Shown piece by piece: positions 25,095-37,206 of a stretch of 64,000 nt of DNA. The stretch covers positions 2,007,001-2,071,000 of the forward strand of contig VICG01000009.1 of assembly GCA_008692225.1 (NCBI GenBank), in the 5' to 3' direction. The first letter of the stretch is position 1. The number at the start of each line of letters is the position of its first letter. The position numbers were made by a program, and so were the translations under genes. The DNA comes from Monilinia fructicola. Taxonomy: Eukaryota; Ascomycota; Leotiomycetes; Helotiales; Sclerotiniaceae. The notes beneath the pieces are model-generated. The model saw only the letters and a list, made by a program, of their open reading frames with translations, did no database searches and had not been told where the DNA came from.

Positions 25095-28000
25095 TTCCAT
25101 GATGATCTCCAAGCAGCAATATAAGTGCCGGGAAGCTGGGTGAGAATAAACTCTGTAATAGGTGAATTGCGCGATGATATGTTTTCGGGAGTTTATTTAG
25201 ATGTCCTATTATCGATTGATAGTTTTACTAGCTTGTGCATCATGTATTCAAACAGATTAGCTTCGATCGCCACAATATAAATTGGCTTCCATGTGGAATT
25301 TTTCCAGAATGGATAATGCTTGATTGATAAATATGGCAGAAAATTTTGTGCATGACATGTATGAGAACAGAAGTCGGGTATCAATGTTACCTTTATTTGA
25401 CCCTTTGCTGAAGTTCATAGCAAGATGATGTTTATGTAGTACCTACTTATGATTCTTTTTTTTAATTTCATAATTATCGAGACATTGTGAAGTGTCTTAG
25501 ATATCACGAGGTTACTGCGCACCAGCAAATCCTTCAACGGAAAGCACATGGCTATGAAACAATTGATGTTTTAGATATATGATGTTTGAGAGGAACATGG
25601 ATGGATGATAAGCGGGGCAGAGGAATAGGGAAATGGGAATGGGAATGAGAATGGGAAGAGGAATAGAGATGGGAAGAGGAATAGGGAAGCGGGGACGAAT
25701 AGGGTCAAGGTTTGGATATGTAAATTTGATGGGTTGATGGGTTGATGGGGTTGATTGATAGGGGAGAGGGGGCAGGAGGAGGATTTGTAGATAGGTTGGT
25801 AGGTTGGTGGGTTGGTGGGTTGGTGGGTAGATGAATAGATGAATAAATGAATAGATGAATAAATGAATAGATGAATATTCAGAAAAGGGAGGGGGATTGG
25901 AGGCTTTGAAGGATTAGGTATTCGAGGTTTGTTCGGTTGTTCGTTTGTCTGCTGGGGGTGGTGGTGGTGGTATTAGGTGGATGGTTGGTTGATTGATTGA
26001 TTGATTGATAGTTTCAAGGTTTGATAGATGTTAAATGTTGAGTGTTGAATGTTTGTGCTAGGTATGTATGTATGAATTTATGTATTGATTGGCTGTACCT
26101 TTCTTTTTTTTTTCTTTTTTGCTGCGAGCTTGTAAGCATGGTATGTCCGTTACTGACTGACTAACTGTATTTTGGTGTTCTGGAAGAGGGAGAGGAGAAG
26201 GAGAAGGAGAAGGAGAAGAAGAAGAAGAAGAAGAAGAAGAAGGAAAAGAAGCAACAATGTAATAGTAATCGAGTCGGGTGTGGAACCAAGTACGGTCGAT
26301 TACAGTCTGGAAAGACTGGGGGGTTGGTTCGTTGGAACCTTGGAACCTTGGAACCTTGGAACCTTGGGACTGGGAGATGGATAGATAGATAGATAGATCG
26401 ACGGGGCTGGGCTGTGCTGTGCGGTGTTGTGGGGATTTGTGATGGGGATTTTTTATATTGCTTTCTTTTTTTGGGGAACGTTTTTTGAGGGGGGATGGGT
26501 GGATGGATGGATGGGTGATTCAGTTGGGTGGGTGGGTAGATGGTTAGTTGGAATGTACAGTAGATGTAATGGATTGGAGGGGAGGGGTGAAGAAGATGAA
26601 GAAGATGAAGGAGGAGGAGGAGGAGGAGGAGGAGAAGGAGGAGAAAGGGCAAGGAAAGGAATGATGGGAAAGACATGAAAATAGGAAATGATAAGATGAA
26701 CGAACGGAAGGCGGAATGATAGGATGATAAAGTAGAAGAATGATAGGGGATGGGATGGGATGAGATAGGATAGGCGTAGAAAGGGTTCGAGCGTGGAACT
26801 CTTTGAGGTGTTTTTTTCTTTCTTCCTTTTTCCAAGTTTTTTTGAGTTGGTTTTTCCTTGGATATGATGATGGACTTGGTAAAGGGAAGAACCTTGAATG
26901 GCTAATGGATGATGAATGATTAGTTTGATGGTTTGATGGTTTGGCGGTTTGCTTGGTTTGGTGGATTTGATTGCATGGCTTTTGACGGCTGGTAGTTAGT
27001 GGTTAGTGGTTGGTTGGCGGTTGGTGGTGAATGTGTACGGAGTAGTATGCTATGAATGTATTGTGGGAGAGCGATATTGGCTGCTTTGGGCGCTTTTATC
27101 TGATTGAGAGATCCATGGATATGAGGGTATGAGATATGAATGAATGAGTGGTCAATGGATGGATGGACGATGGATGGATGGATGGATAGGTAGGTAGGTA
27201 GGTACTGGGTAGGTAGGACCTGCTCGGTTGGTAGGTAGGGAGGGAGCGAGGTATGGTTCTTATTGCATGGTAGTGTCTCGTATTGTATTGTGTTAAGGAT
27301 TAGTATTGCTTGTGTAAAGAGGTTCGTGAGTATTGATAATGTGATGAGATATGATGGATGACTAAGTATCGTATTACGTTGTGTTGTGTTGTCCTGTACT
27401 CTGTGCCATCTATCTTGTATTCCAAGGTTGTAATATACATGATTTTACTGAACTGTCTTGTGGTATTATCTTGTCCTGCTCCATCCATAGCAACTATCTT
27501 GCTGTGTTATATAATCCTCTCCTATTTGGTGCTATTTGATTAATGTGATCCATAGTAACCGTATGATATAATCAATCTAGATGGTTTCGCAAGAAGCGCC
27601 ATTACAGAAACATGCTGCTGCTGCAGCGCTACTGACACGTGGTTGCGTATGCAGGGCAGGGGCATTCACCATTGATCCGGTACTGTAGAATAGGGGGTGG
27701 TAGGGGGTGGTGCTTTGGTGCCATGAGCACACAAACACATGTTGCGGGGAATTTGATCCAGGGACCGATTGGACCGATTGAACCTTTGCTTTGGGATCGG
27801 ATGCTGTCGGATATGCAACTCCTCCTGAGTCCTGATTCATATGTGGAGTCATCTGGGCAAACTGGTGGTGCTTGGTGGTAGCGAATGGTGGTTGAAGAAA
27901 TTTAAATGGATTGAATAAAGTGGTTTGGTTTGATTTGATTCCAATGGGGGGAGTTTTTTGGAAGTTTTTTGGTTTGAATGCTTGACTTTAGAATTCCCTG

Positions 28001-29780
28001 AATGCTTATATGGATGAGGAATGATTAAATGAGGTTGAGGAGATGAAGTTAGATTGTTCGATAGTTTAGATGGATGAGATCTGATGGATGGTTGTTGAGT
28101 GATTTGATGGTGCTCGGCTTTTAGTCTTTGATCTTTCGTTTATGGTTTATGGTCTTCAGGGCTGTCTATGATCTATGGGTTATGCTTCATTGTCTATGGT
28201 CTGTCTATGGTCTGTCTATGATCTATGGTCTATGGTCTATGGTTTATAGTTTGTGATCTTCAGCTATAGTTTATCTATCATCTATTATGTTCATGTTGCA
28301 CAAAAGTGTTGCAGCGCGGGGAACATACCTAGGAAGTCATGAACCATGATGATGAACTAAATAGTTATATATACTCAGCATGTACATGTAACAATGCAGC
28401 TAATATGATACTACAGACTATCATTAATATATCATCCTGTTGTTTTACTCTTGGAGCCAATTGAATCATATTTTCAAATGTTTGCTAAGGTTTCATGGCA
28501 TTTGGATATGATGGGTTGGGATGGGGTGGCATAGGATGGGATAGGATAGGATTTACCCCTTCATGAATCAATATTAACGAGATCATATCTCAATACAACT
28601 GCATCATCATACCTTGTGATGCTACCTACGTAAGATTGGGTACATCACCATCACTACCTAGGAATAGCCAGATAGATGGATTTATTAGTCATATCTCATT
28701 TTTTATTATTTCGTATAGCTTATATGGAAGGTTGTGAGATTATATTATAGGTAGATATGTATTATCTATATCTATATCGGCATACATGTATCGGCACATA
28801 TATACACTTTGAATCTAATTATCGTCTAAACTCGTAGTGTAAGAAATCTCTCTCTTATGCATTGCTAGTACATACTCTGTACGGAGTATATCTAGCATCC
28901 AATTACTCTGTACATCTATATATACACATACTATGTCCTTTCCGTCATCGAAGCGGCCCGGAAACTCTTCCCTTAATAGATCTCAACTTTAAAATCTTCA
29001 AAGTGTTTTCTTCAACCTTCGTACTCAACTTCAACTAATTTACCAGCATGGAAAATCCTAGATGCAATCATCAAATGTCCAATCACCCCGAAGATAAATC
29101 CCCTGTATCAAGCATTTAATGGTAACAATGATCCTAGTCACGCTTCCCAATTATCGTACAGGGTGTATTTCCATATTGATCATGGATGGGTCTTTTTGAG
29201 ATTGCGATTTGACATGATCAAGTCATCCTACGATGCCGTAAGTTGTAAGTTGTAACCATCTTCCTAGAAACTTAATTATGGCTATGAACTATGAAATATC
29301 CGACCTTGCCAGATATCTTTTTCTTTTCTTTTCTTTTGGTCTTCCTTTTTGAAACCTGACCTGTCTGGATTTGATCTAAACTTTCGTCCAAGTGCCATCT
29401 TGCTCACATCTATCGAAATACCCCGGCTTCTTCAACGACTTTATGATAATACATAGCGATTACTTATGCTGTAAGCCTCGTGAGCAGCCGCGGATATATA
29501 TACCAATTGTATACCGGACTCTCCGGCCTCGAGGCCTGTTTAACGACATCCAAAATTCACTCAGTTATATTCACGACCAAAAACACGATGCTCATTGAAG
29601 AACGGTAACGGACGGCTCGATTGACAACAGCACGGCGCCTGCATTTGCACGGCATACAACATTGTGGTAGTCTGGAGATAGAACGGCATATTACTTGGAT
29701 AGAGAGGTATACCAAGGTCGACCATATCCACGGATATTCGTATCAGCCGCTACCTTCCAGTTGTTCTGAGTTTTGGCAAG
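25095..29780. other. Long G-rich low-complexity intergenic region
   Basis: From about 25.6 to 28.3 kb the plus strand is strikingly poor in C and built of short degenerate repeats: gggaat, gatgggtt, ggttggtg, gatgaataa, gattgatt, aggaga/agaagg, ccttggaa (about 26336-26368), gatagata, aggtaggt (about 27187-27205) and ctatggt (about 28190-28255). The long minus-strand Leu/Phe/Pro frame at 26.2-26.8 kb comes from this composition. From 28.5 to 29.7 kb sequence is ordinary, with CCTAGG motifs at about 28328 and 28655 and TACGGAGTA at about 28879. No gene is recognised. Confidence 0.55.
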
Positions 29781-32065
29781 ATGAGACGGTCGTCGAAATT
29801 CTCATTTCCCATTCCTGGGCGCAAGCGCAGTTCAAGCAAGGAACAAAACATACCAAACACCTCCACCGGTGTCAAAACTATCCGCAGGGAATATGTCAAA
29901 GGCAGAGCAGATATTAGGGACTGGGACGGCTGAGCCTGGAGATTGGAGGAGACCCCCATCTAGGTCTAGTCGAATAAACACTTCTCTTTCGGAAAACACT
30001 CATTCAATGAATGATAATGGTGGTAATCATGATCAATGGGATAGGGAATCAGGGGTTTTGGGGGGGCAGGCAGGTGTGAGAGAAAATGCATCGTCGAATG
30101 CTTTGGGTCAACATTTTGGAGAGGAAATAATTACAGACACTTCCAGTACGACACGTCGGTTAAGGAACGAGGATTCTACATCTACTTTGAAGTCACATTA
30201 TGATAGACAGAAGTTACCGGCTGCGATCTCACAGCAAACTTCTGCATCTTCCGCACGAGATCTAGCTCTTCGAAAGGGCCTTGCGCCAGTTGTGCAAAGG
30301 AGTCCACATTCACAAATCGATTCGATGGATCCCTGGGATCAGGCTGGTCAGATTCTTTCGGGTATGAACGATAATCATTCAGGATCGTCGGACCGCAGGA
30401 AATCTATGAGAATGGGACTATCCTCGTTATTTCATAGGTCGGAGAGAAGACTCTCGGCAGTATCACACAGTTCTTATGATTCTTCTAAACAAACCGGCTC
30501 GGTTCGGAATAGGCTTGGAAAAGTAGCTTCGAAAGAGTCATTAAAATTACAAAGGACAAGCATGTTGTCAAGCAAGCCAAGGGATCACAGAGATCAGGTG
30601 CAAGATCAAACTACCGATGGTAGCTCGTATAATTCACATGACCACTATGAGACATCAAATCGAAATGCCCATATGAAGTCGATCCCAGAGTCAAACGTTC
30701 CGGAAGTCTTCAATCTTTTCCCCACAACTTCTGAAAAGAATAATGGTCGACAACCGGGATCGCTTGATTCGGAGAGACGAGAAGGACATCGAAGATTAGA
30801 AGATCTCCACTCTCGGCCTGGAGAAAAAGATACCTCTTCGTGGAAGAACGTTCGTTCCAACAACAATGGTAATTTTCGCCACAGTACGATTTCCCAGAGT
30901 ACAGGGCATTCTAGTCTGGGTATATCTAGTACAGGGAGTATATCCAGCCACAACACCAAAACATCGAGACAAACCGGCGGAAGTGTTTTCTCAAATGCAG
31001 ATCTTCAACAAAGCAGTGTCCTTTCATTATCATCTGATTCGGAAGAAGAATTCTCAGATGCCGAACCTTCAAAATCTCGAGATAATATATCTGTTGGAAA
31101 AGCTCCCTCACATGCGGAGAGCGAAATAATTCCACCAGCACTTCAACACCGCCTGAGCACCAAGAGTTCAACAAGGAGATCATCGGGATTGAAGAATCCC
31201 TCATCATCAACGAGGAAGGGAGCTGCGCAATCGAGTGCCTTTTTGACAATTCCAGAGTCAACTGGAGGATTATCCGAGTGGCCAATGCCACCGACAATCA
31301 CGCGACAAAATTCTGTAAATTCACAAGAGTCTCGACCTGCTTCATCCCATGGAAAAAGCTCCATTTCATCAAGAAAGTCCATACAGCAACAACCAACGCC
31401 GCCACTATCACCCAAAGAATTCGATGCCGAAACCGCTTCAATCTACACAACATCTAGTGGCCGCATGATGCAAGTCACTAAGCGAGAAGAAGCACTCCTC
31501 GAAGCGCTCCGTCAAAAACGAGCACGTATGCGCGAGAAGATCCTCGAAGAACACAAGAGCAAGGAGGACGCTAGCAAATCGCCACCCAGATTGGCTGCGA
31601 AAAGAGCCTCCTCGAGATCTTCAAAGGCATCCTCGATCGATACGCTTAGACCAGGTACGGAGCGAGTGCCTTTGTATCTCGATGCGCCGATTATGGAGGC
31701 AAGGAAGCTACGATATGGACAGGACCATGCGACGGAACATGGAACAAGGAATGAACATCAACACCCGAGTCCGGATCTAAGCGATTTCTTGAGTTTTGGA
31801 ATCGGCAGCGAAGATGATGTGGAGGCGCCGACGAATAGTAGAAGGGTCCCACGGGATGATGTTGGGGGTAATGATGGATTTGAGGTGTCGCACTTGAAGC
31901 GACCGGGTACTCCACCGCAGGTAGATCCTAGATTTAGTCCTTTGGGAGAGGGACGAGGGAAGCAGGGGTAACGCGGGGAAGGCCGGTCACATCAAGCGGA
32001 ATCCGAGTGTGGGAAAGGTGAGGTTCATGGAGGAGGGGGAGGATGAGGAGGTTTGGGGATTGTGA
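29781..32065 (+). CDS. Ser-rich disordered fungal protein with basic coiled-coil segment; two apparent frame breaks
   Basis: The uninterrupted core runs from ATG 29893 (or in-frame GTG 29869) to the TAA at 31971, about 692 aa. Just upstream in another frame, from ATG 29781, lies a protein-like start (MRRSSKFSFPIPGRKRSSSK) that would join the core if one C were added near 29861. Just after the TAA, another frame reads GHIKRNPSVGKVRFMEE and DEEVWGL to a TGA at 32065, which would join if one G were removed from the run before 31969. I therefore give the outer limits. The body is Ser/Arg/Asn-rich and disordered. Near the C-terminal third is REEALLEALRQKRARMREKI, a conserved-looking basic helix. 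There is no enzymatic domain, membrane segment or signal peptide. I recognise the general look of an ascomycete family of unknown function, not a named gene. Confidence 0.7.
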
Positions 32066-32305
32066 TTCTAGGCTGGCGATCGTCATGTATATTACTCTTG
32101 TTGTTGCTGTTGTTATTATTATAATGAGGGGTTCTTAGATGGCGTGTTCTATCATTGGGGGGTGGATGGGTATGTTTTTGAGGAGGGAGAGGGAGGGCGG
32201 GCTGTGTCGTTTCGTACCTGCTGGATGGTCGCACTTGGGATGATGGGTGGGTTTTGGTTATATATGCTTATATACCCCTTTATTTTATACATCGATGTTT
32301 CCTAT

Positions 32306-32372
32306 ACATTTATACATTTATACATTTATACATTTATACATTTATACATTTATACATTATACATTTATATAT
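32306..32372. repeat. 7-nt tandem array (tacattta type)
   Basis: Unit ttataca, about eight near-perfect copies, grading into tatttata repeats. It gives spurious Ile/Tyr/His-rich frames on the plus strand. Confidence 0.75.
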
Positions 32373-32822
32373 TTATATATTTATATATTTTGATATATTA
32401 TGCATTTATACATTTATACATTCTATACACTTTATATACATTTTATATATCCCATACATCATACCTTTTCTTCCTCCTATTTTTTTTTTGCGGAGGAAGA
32501 GGGACAGGAGGGGTTGGATGGATCTGTTAGTCAGATAGATCCATGCGTGGACTTTGGATTCGGATTCGGGTTGGCATTTCGGGTTGGCATTCGGGTTTGC
32601 ATTTACATTCGGGTTGGCATTTGCATTGGAGAGACTATGAGGGGGAGAGGATGTGGTGTTGGGGATGTATGGTTGGAGAATTAGAGAATTAGAGGAATAG
32701 AGAATTTACAATATCTGTGTTTTCCTTGTTGTTTATGGCGTGTTGTCTTTTTGGAGCTGGGTGGATGGATTCTGTGATATTTTGAGGATTTGAGATGTGG
32801 AAAGAGGTTGGGAGGTTGGGAG

Positions 32823-32930
32823 GTTGAGAGGTTGAGAGGTTGAGAGGTTGAGAGGTTGAGAGGTTGAGAGGTTGAGAGGTTGAGAGGTTGAGAGGTTGAG
32901 AGGTTGAGAGGTTGAGAGGTTGAGAGGTTA
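32823..32930. repeat. 8-nt minisatellite GTTGAGAG, about 13 copies
   Basis: A perfect head-to-tail array of gttgagag preceded by two gttgggag variants. It is intergenic and of low sequence complexity. Confidence 0.85.
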
Positions 32931-34072
32931 GTTGTGGTAGGTATACTTGGATCGTTGGGGGAAAGGAAAATAAATGTTTTATGTTAAAGGGGTGTTGAAT
33001 GTATGTATGTATGGTTTTGTGGGGGTGGAATAGGAATTGAGATGGGGATGAGGATGGGAGAAGGTTATGGTGCGTGGAGGGTGGAGAGGATATGGAAGAT
33101 GGGGATGGATGTACGAATTGGGGAGATTTTAATTCATGAGAGGATGGGGAGAGGATAGGATAGGATAGAATAGGATGGAGGATGGAGACGCGGAGGGGAG
33201 GGAAGGGAAGGGAAGATGAAATTAGAGTTATGGAGCTTTTTCTTATTTTTATAAATATCTTCTTTACGGGTAGTGAGTGGATGTTTGAGGTTTTTGTGTT
33301 TGGAATGTGGAGAATGCATGGAAGGTATTGGGGGGTTATGGCTGCTGGTATGGAGGGGTCTTGACTGGTTTGTATTGTATGTTTGGTTACTTAGCTTGGG
33401 CGTTTTGGATGTTAGGAGTTGGACGGAGGTTGGATATTGGTGGTGGTGTAGAAGAACTTCGAGCGTGTGTGGGGGATATTAGATGAGTATGATATGAGAT
33501 GATATGAGATGACGAGGAAGATGTTCGGATGGTGCGGGGCTAGCTTTTACTTTTTCTGTCCGGTAGGTTTCATCAGGTTGGTACTTGTAATGAGGTAGCA
33601 TTTTGTCATCGTACCTATGTAGTGAGGAATTCTGCAGCTTAGGGCTGGGGAGAAAGTAGCTCGTGTGTATGGATGGATGGATGGTATCACCGTAACACAC
33701 TCTAGATTGGTAAGTTGCATGAGGAATGCCCCCTTCTATTTTCCGGATACTGTACAGTACAGGTATGCATGTGGTGTGTGTGGCAACAAATATATTTCTT
33801 AAAGTCAGGCATTGAGCTGATGCGATTGCTTCAATCATGGTTTTAATACAGTACTAATTATGGATTTCTACGCAGCCCTAGGTTCATTATGGATCACTTC
33901 ACGGCAGGAAGATCCGAATGATAATGTAGAATACCCGTGACCGAGGAATAGGCTGGATATTGGTTGGTGCAACGAGCTTCCTCGCTTATGCGTTACTGCT
34001 GAGACTCTGATATAAATGTTAGGCTTTCCATGGATTGGCTGTTGTGATGTTTAATCGCAGCTCGTTCTCCTT

Positions 34073-34559
34073 ATGGCTAAAATGTGGTCGAGTTTGCTGA
34101 GGATCAGTTGGTTCATTGTGACTCTTGCTACGACCTTCAAGACTCTACGGTCGTTGACTGCGGCGTTTTCGAATGGAGGTGGCTGTGGCAAGTCTTTTGG
34201 CGAGTGTACGTTGCTTTCTGCCTGTGCCGTATACATATCCAACTCGTCACTCGGGAAACATACTGAAATTCTCACCCCACGAGCATATTTCAAAGTTCTC
34301 CGCTGACCAAAAGCCAGTCGAAGGATATTCATGGGTATATCATCCCACGGAACGTAGCTGTAACATGGATATCGAAGCAGTCGCTATAGAGAGAGCCATC
34401 AAACAAACTCTACGAGCCACCGAGCCCACTAGTGAGGATCAACTGTGCAGCACGCAATGTTTTGACCTCACAGATTCGGCCCATGGGGCCTAGTGGAATG
34501 GCTTTCTTCTTGCTGGACCGACGGATGATTTTAATGCTTCTATGTACTGTGGACCGACA
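34073..34559 (+). pseudogene. Possible decayed gene for a Cys-containing secreted-type protein
   Basis: Protein-like segments are spread over three plus-strand frames. One carries VHCDSCYDLQDSTVVDCG (from about 34117), a second NGGGCGKSFGECTLLSACAV (from about 34171), and a third EGYSWVYHPTERSCNMDIEA then SEDQLCSTQCFDLTDSAHG (to 34490). After a TAG this third frame continues with WNGFLLAGPTDDFNASMYCG to a TAG at 34559. The Cys content and acidic/aromatic composition look coding, but at least two frame changes and one stop break it, and no intron with proper ends was found to repair them. I do not recognise the family. The opposite strand also has open frames, so this may be chance. Confidence 0.3.
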
Positions 34560-36889
34560 ATTGATCTCTCATAGATGTCACTGTATGCATCTGGAAAATT
34601 GCCTGGCAGAAAGAATGAGCTGTAGAGTTCAGCTAGGCGCGTGTCGGGATTGGGATTTGGTCGGTAGAATCGGGCCTTGAGATTATGACAGGAATTTGTC
34701 GTGGTCGTTTTTGTTTCCATAGCTGGGAGGTGTTGGAACTAAGTGTTGGAACCAAATCTGAATCCGTGGAGTTGAAGTATTAGTGAAGATGGGAGGAGTA
34801 TTTTCGAAAAGGAACTTGTTTTGAAGCAGTAGCTTGAGGTGGAGTTTTTCAGTCGTGTTGGACTTCCGATTGGTTGCTGGAAGTGTTTGGTGAAGCTTGA
34901 TATCAATATGATGAAGTAAACTGTTGGTATAAACTTGGTCAGTTTAAAGTGTAAGTACTTAATCCTTTTGTTGGTATATCATCGTTCTTATTCTCTATGT
35001 AATCTATGGAATGGAGGATGACATTATAGACGTCCCTGAGGAGCTAGTACCCATAATACGATTAGACGTATTATTCATACAGTAACTCAATGTCACATGA
35101 TCCATTTCCCGACATAAAGAACCACTAGTCGAGGAGAATCTATCTGTTGCTTTTGCTTGAGCTGCTGCTAACAGTACAAGGGCTTGTAGAGTAGTTAAGT
35201 CTTGGGCGCCGAAAAATGCTTATATCGATCCTCTTCAAGAGAAGCCCCGTCCATGCTTTGATGACCTTAACCTTACGCGAAAAGCTTAACCTCAGTATTT
35301 AGACTGCTAGAGGTGTACCAATCGGAAGCTAATACTCGTAAACGATTGAGGCACCTGAGCACTGGATTTCAATGCTTTCAATTACAACAGTAGGCTCGAT
35401 ACGCTACGATTCTACACTTCTCCCAAACAATTTCCGTTTCTCTTGCCGTGAGATTATCTGAGGCTTGGATTTTCTGACTGTTTGTGCTATGAATGTTTTT
35501 GTTGCAGGGTGGAGCTTGGAGCGAAGTGATGCACTGCTAAGCCTTCTTTAACAGTGCTTGTACATTTGCTTACAAGCTGTGTAAGGTTACAGCGTACCCG
35601 AAATAAGCGAGAACTACTCGAGTGTATTTTCCACAAGAACCTACAGAGCATTTCTCATTTCCACCCAACGGAAACCAGGGACCAAAATGCTCGGCCTTAC
35701 TGTGGTGTATAGGTTCTTACCGTAGCGTGTACAGTAGGCCCGTTAATCCTCCAACTAGTCGCATGGCCAAGTGACTGAAGTCTTGCCCGTTGAGCTTTTT
35801 CATGCCACTCAAAAGTCTGCAGTTAGGCTTTGAAGTTCGTGGTTTCACCAAAGATCTAGACATGAGGGGACGATTAATGAAGTACTAGGTTTTCGAAGAA
35901 TCTAATTAGTTCTATATCCTCCACCAACGAGACTTCAAAATGACATTCTGAAATGTCTTCACATGCTCTCATCAAAAACTTAGGAACAGTCTCTCTCTTG
36001 TAGGCTAGAGTCTCAGTCCCGCTAGATGCTGCAACTGGAGGGGCAAGTAGTGAGGCAGTGTTAAGGTACCCATAGCCTTACCTGCGGATCGTACCTGGTT
36101 TTAATCCCTGACTTACGGTTGTGGAATCCGGCGCCTTTGATGGGTAACTCGGATATGCTACCGAATGGCAACTAGCCGTTTCCGTGTTGTGGAATTTTGG
36201 GCAGGTTTCAGTGAGGGTACGCCCTTTAGTTTATCATCCAGTCATATTACGACATCTCGGGTATGGTATTGCTCTGGCGAGATTTCGCTTTGCCTCAGGG
36301 ATCGCGCGTGCCAAATGCTATGGGAAGGGAATTAGGATTGTTTGACGAAGAGCTTTCATAGAGCAATGGAGATGGGTTTGTACGAAAGGCACTGTATAGG
36401 TACTTGGTTGGGCGTTAAAGTTATGACCCCTGTATTTTCAAATGAATTCAAAGTTCATCTTTGAACGATAGGTAATGATGTTCAGCGATTCAATCCATCC
36501 TATTACCCTTACTTGTAGTGCTTTCATCATTGAATAATGTCCCGTAATTAGGCTTTGGCGGCTTTTCTAGTACCTGCATGTGGTCTTGGTCCCGCTCTCA
36601 TAGACCCGTCTCAAATAAATGGTCCAACAGTTAGCTGAAGAGACAATAAATTATCTGTATAGATTGACCGAATTTCACCCCAGCCGCTTAGCTTGGCGAG
36701 CGGGTATGATTGACATATACTCTGGTATACATATGTGTGTGTGTGTGTGTGTGAGTGTGTGAGTGTTTGAGAGTGTGTGAGTGTGCGTGTATGTATGTGA
36801 GTGTATGTGTGTCACTACGTCGCACATACTCTGTATTTCACAATATTCTTCTCATAGAAATCATCTCATCTCAGCCCTACACTATCACC
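34560..36889. other. ORF desert
   Basis: Between about 34.7 and 36.9 kb no frame of 60 codons or more exists on either strand, although base composition is not strongly AT-biased. TAG and TAA are frequent in all frames. A (TG)n microsatellite lies at about 36733-36752 followed by degenerate 'gagtgtg' repeats to about 36810. I see no rRNA, tRNA or transposon protein remnant. Confidence 0.45.
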
Positions 36890-37206
36890 ATGGCGTAAGT
36901 TCTTATCCTTAGGCCGACTGATCTAGACGGTTAATCATCCGGGCGGTTAGATGCAGCCGAGCCTAATCATTCCACAGACAATCAAAGTTTAAACCCACAT
37001 TCTTGAAGATGGGACGATCGCGAGCCCTGCCGTATATTACCGCAATCTTGCTCTTCTGCTCACTCTTGTTACAAAAAGCACTTGATCCTACTCATCAACT
37101 ACAGCTGCATTGCTCAATAGTGATAGAATGTTACCCGGACACTTGTGCCACGATATTCTTCGACGGCAAGCTTTTTGCTTGCTATGTGTGTGGAAGAAGT
37201 ATCTAG
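36890..37206 (+). CDS. Candidate small secreted or membrane-anchored Cys-rich protein
   Basis: ATG at 36890 in a strong context (atcaccATGGc), followed after only 5 coding nt by a GTAAGT donor. The 83-nt intron (36895-36977) ends in a pyrimidine-poor but well-placed CTAAT branch motif and CACAG. The second exon (36978-37206) continues the frame to give 77 aa. Residues 1-20 are basic and residues 21-33 hydrophobic (YITAILLFCSLLL), so this is a signal peptide or anchor. The remaining 44 residues contain five Cys (47, 53, 58, 70, 73), including CYPDTC and CYVC. An unspliced alternative starts at ATG 37009 (65 aa) with a more typical signal-peptide length. The family is not recognised. Small Cys-rich secreted proteins are common fungal effectors, but that role is inference. 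A CT-rich leader precedes the ATG. Confidence 0.42.

Larger units (their letters stand above)
32066..34072. other. Repeat-rich intergenic region
   Basis: G-rich low-complexity DNA downstream of the disordered-protein gene. It holds a tacattta array, ggttggcattcg-like repeats near 32562-32628, the GTTGAGAG minisatellite, and a (tgga)n tract at about 33668-33684. No coding gene is recognised. Confidence 0.5.

Noticed and set aside
26161..26835. 224-codon minus-strand frame rich in Leu, Phe, Pro and Ser
   Set aside because: It is the translation of pyrimidine repeats (tcctcc, ttcttc) and has no domain-like segment.
32144..32684. Tyr/Ile/His/Leu-rich plus-strand frames
   Set aside because: Translation of the tacattta tandem array.
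34490..34720. 76-codon minus-strand frame with plausible composition
   Set aside because: No start or splice partner links it to the other minus-strand frame nearby; the plus-strand Cys-bearing segments look more protein-like, though neither is certain.
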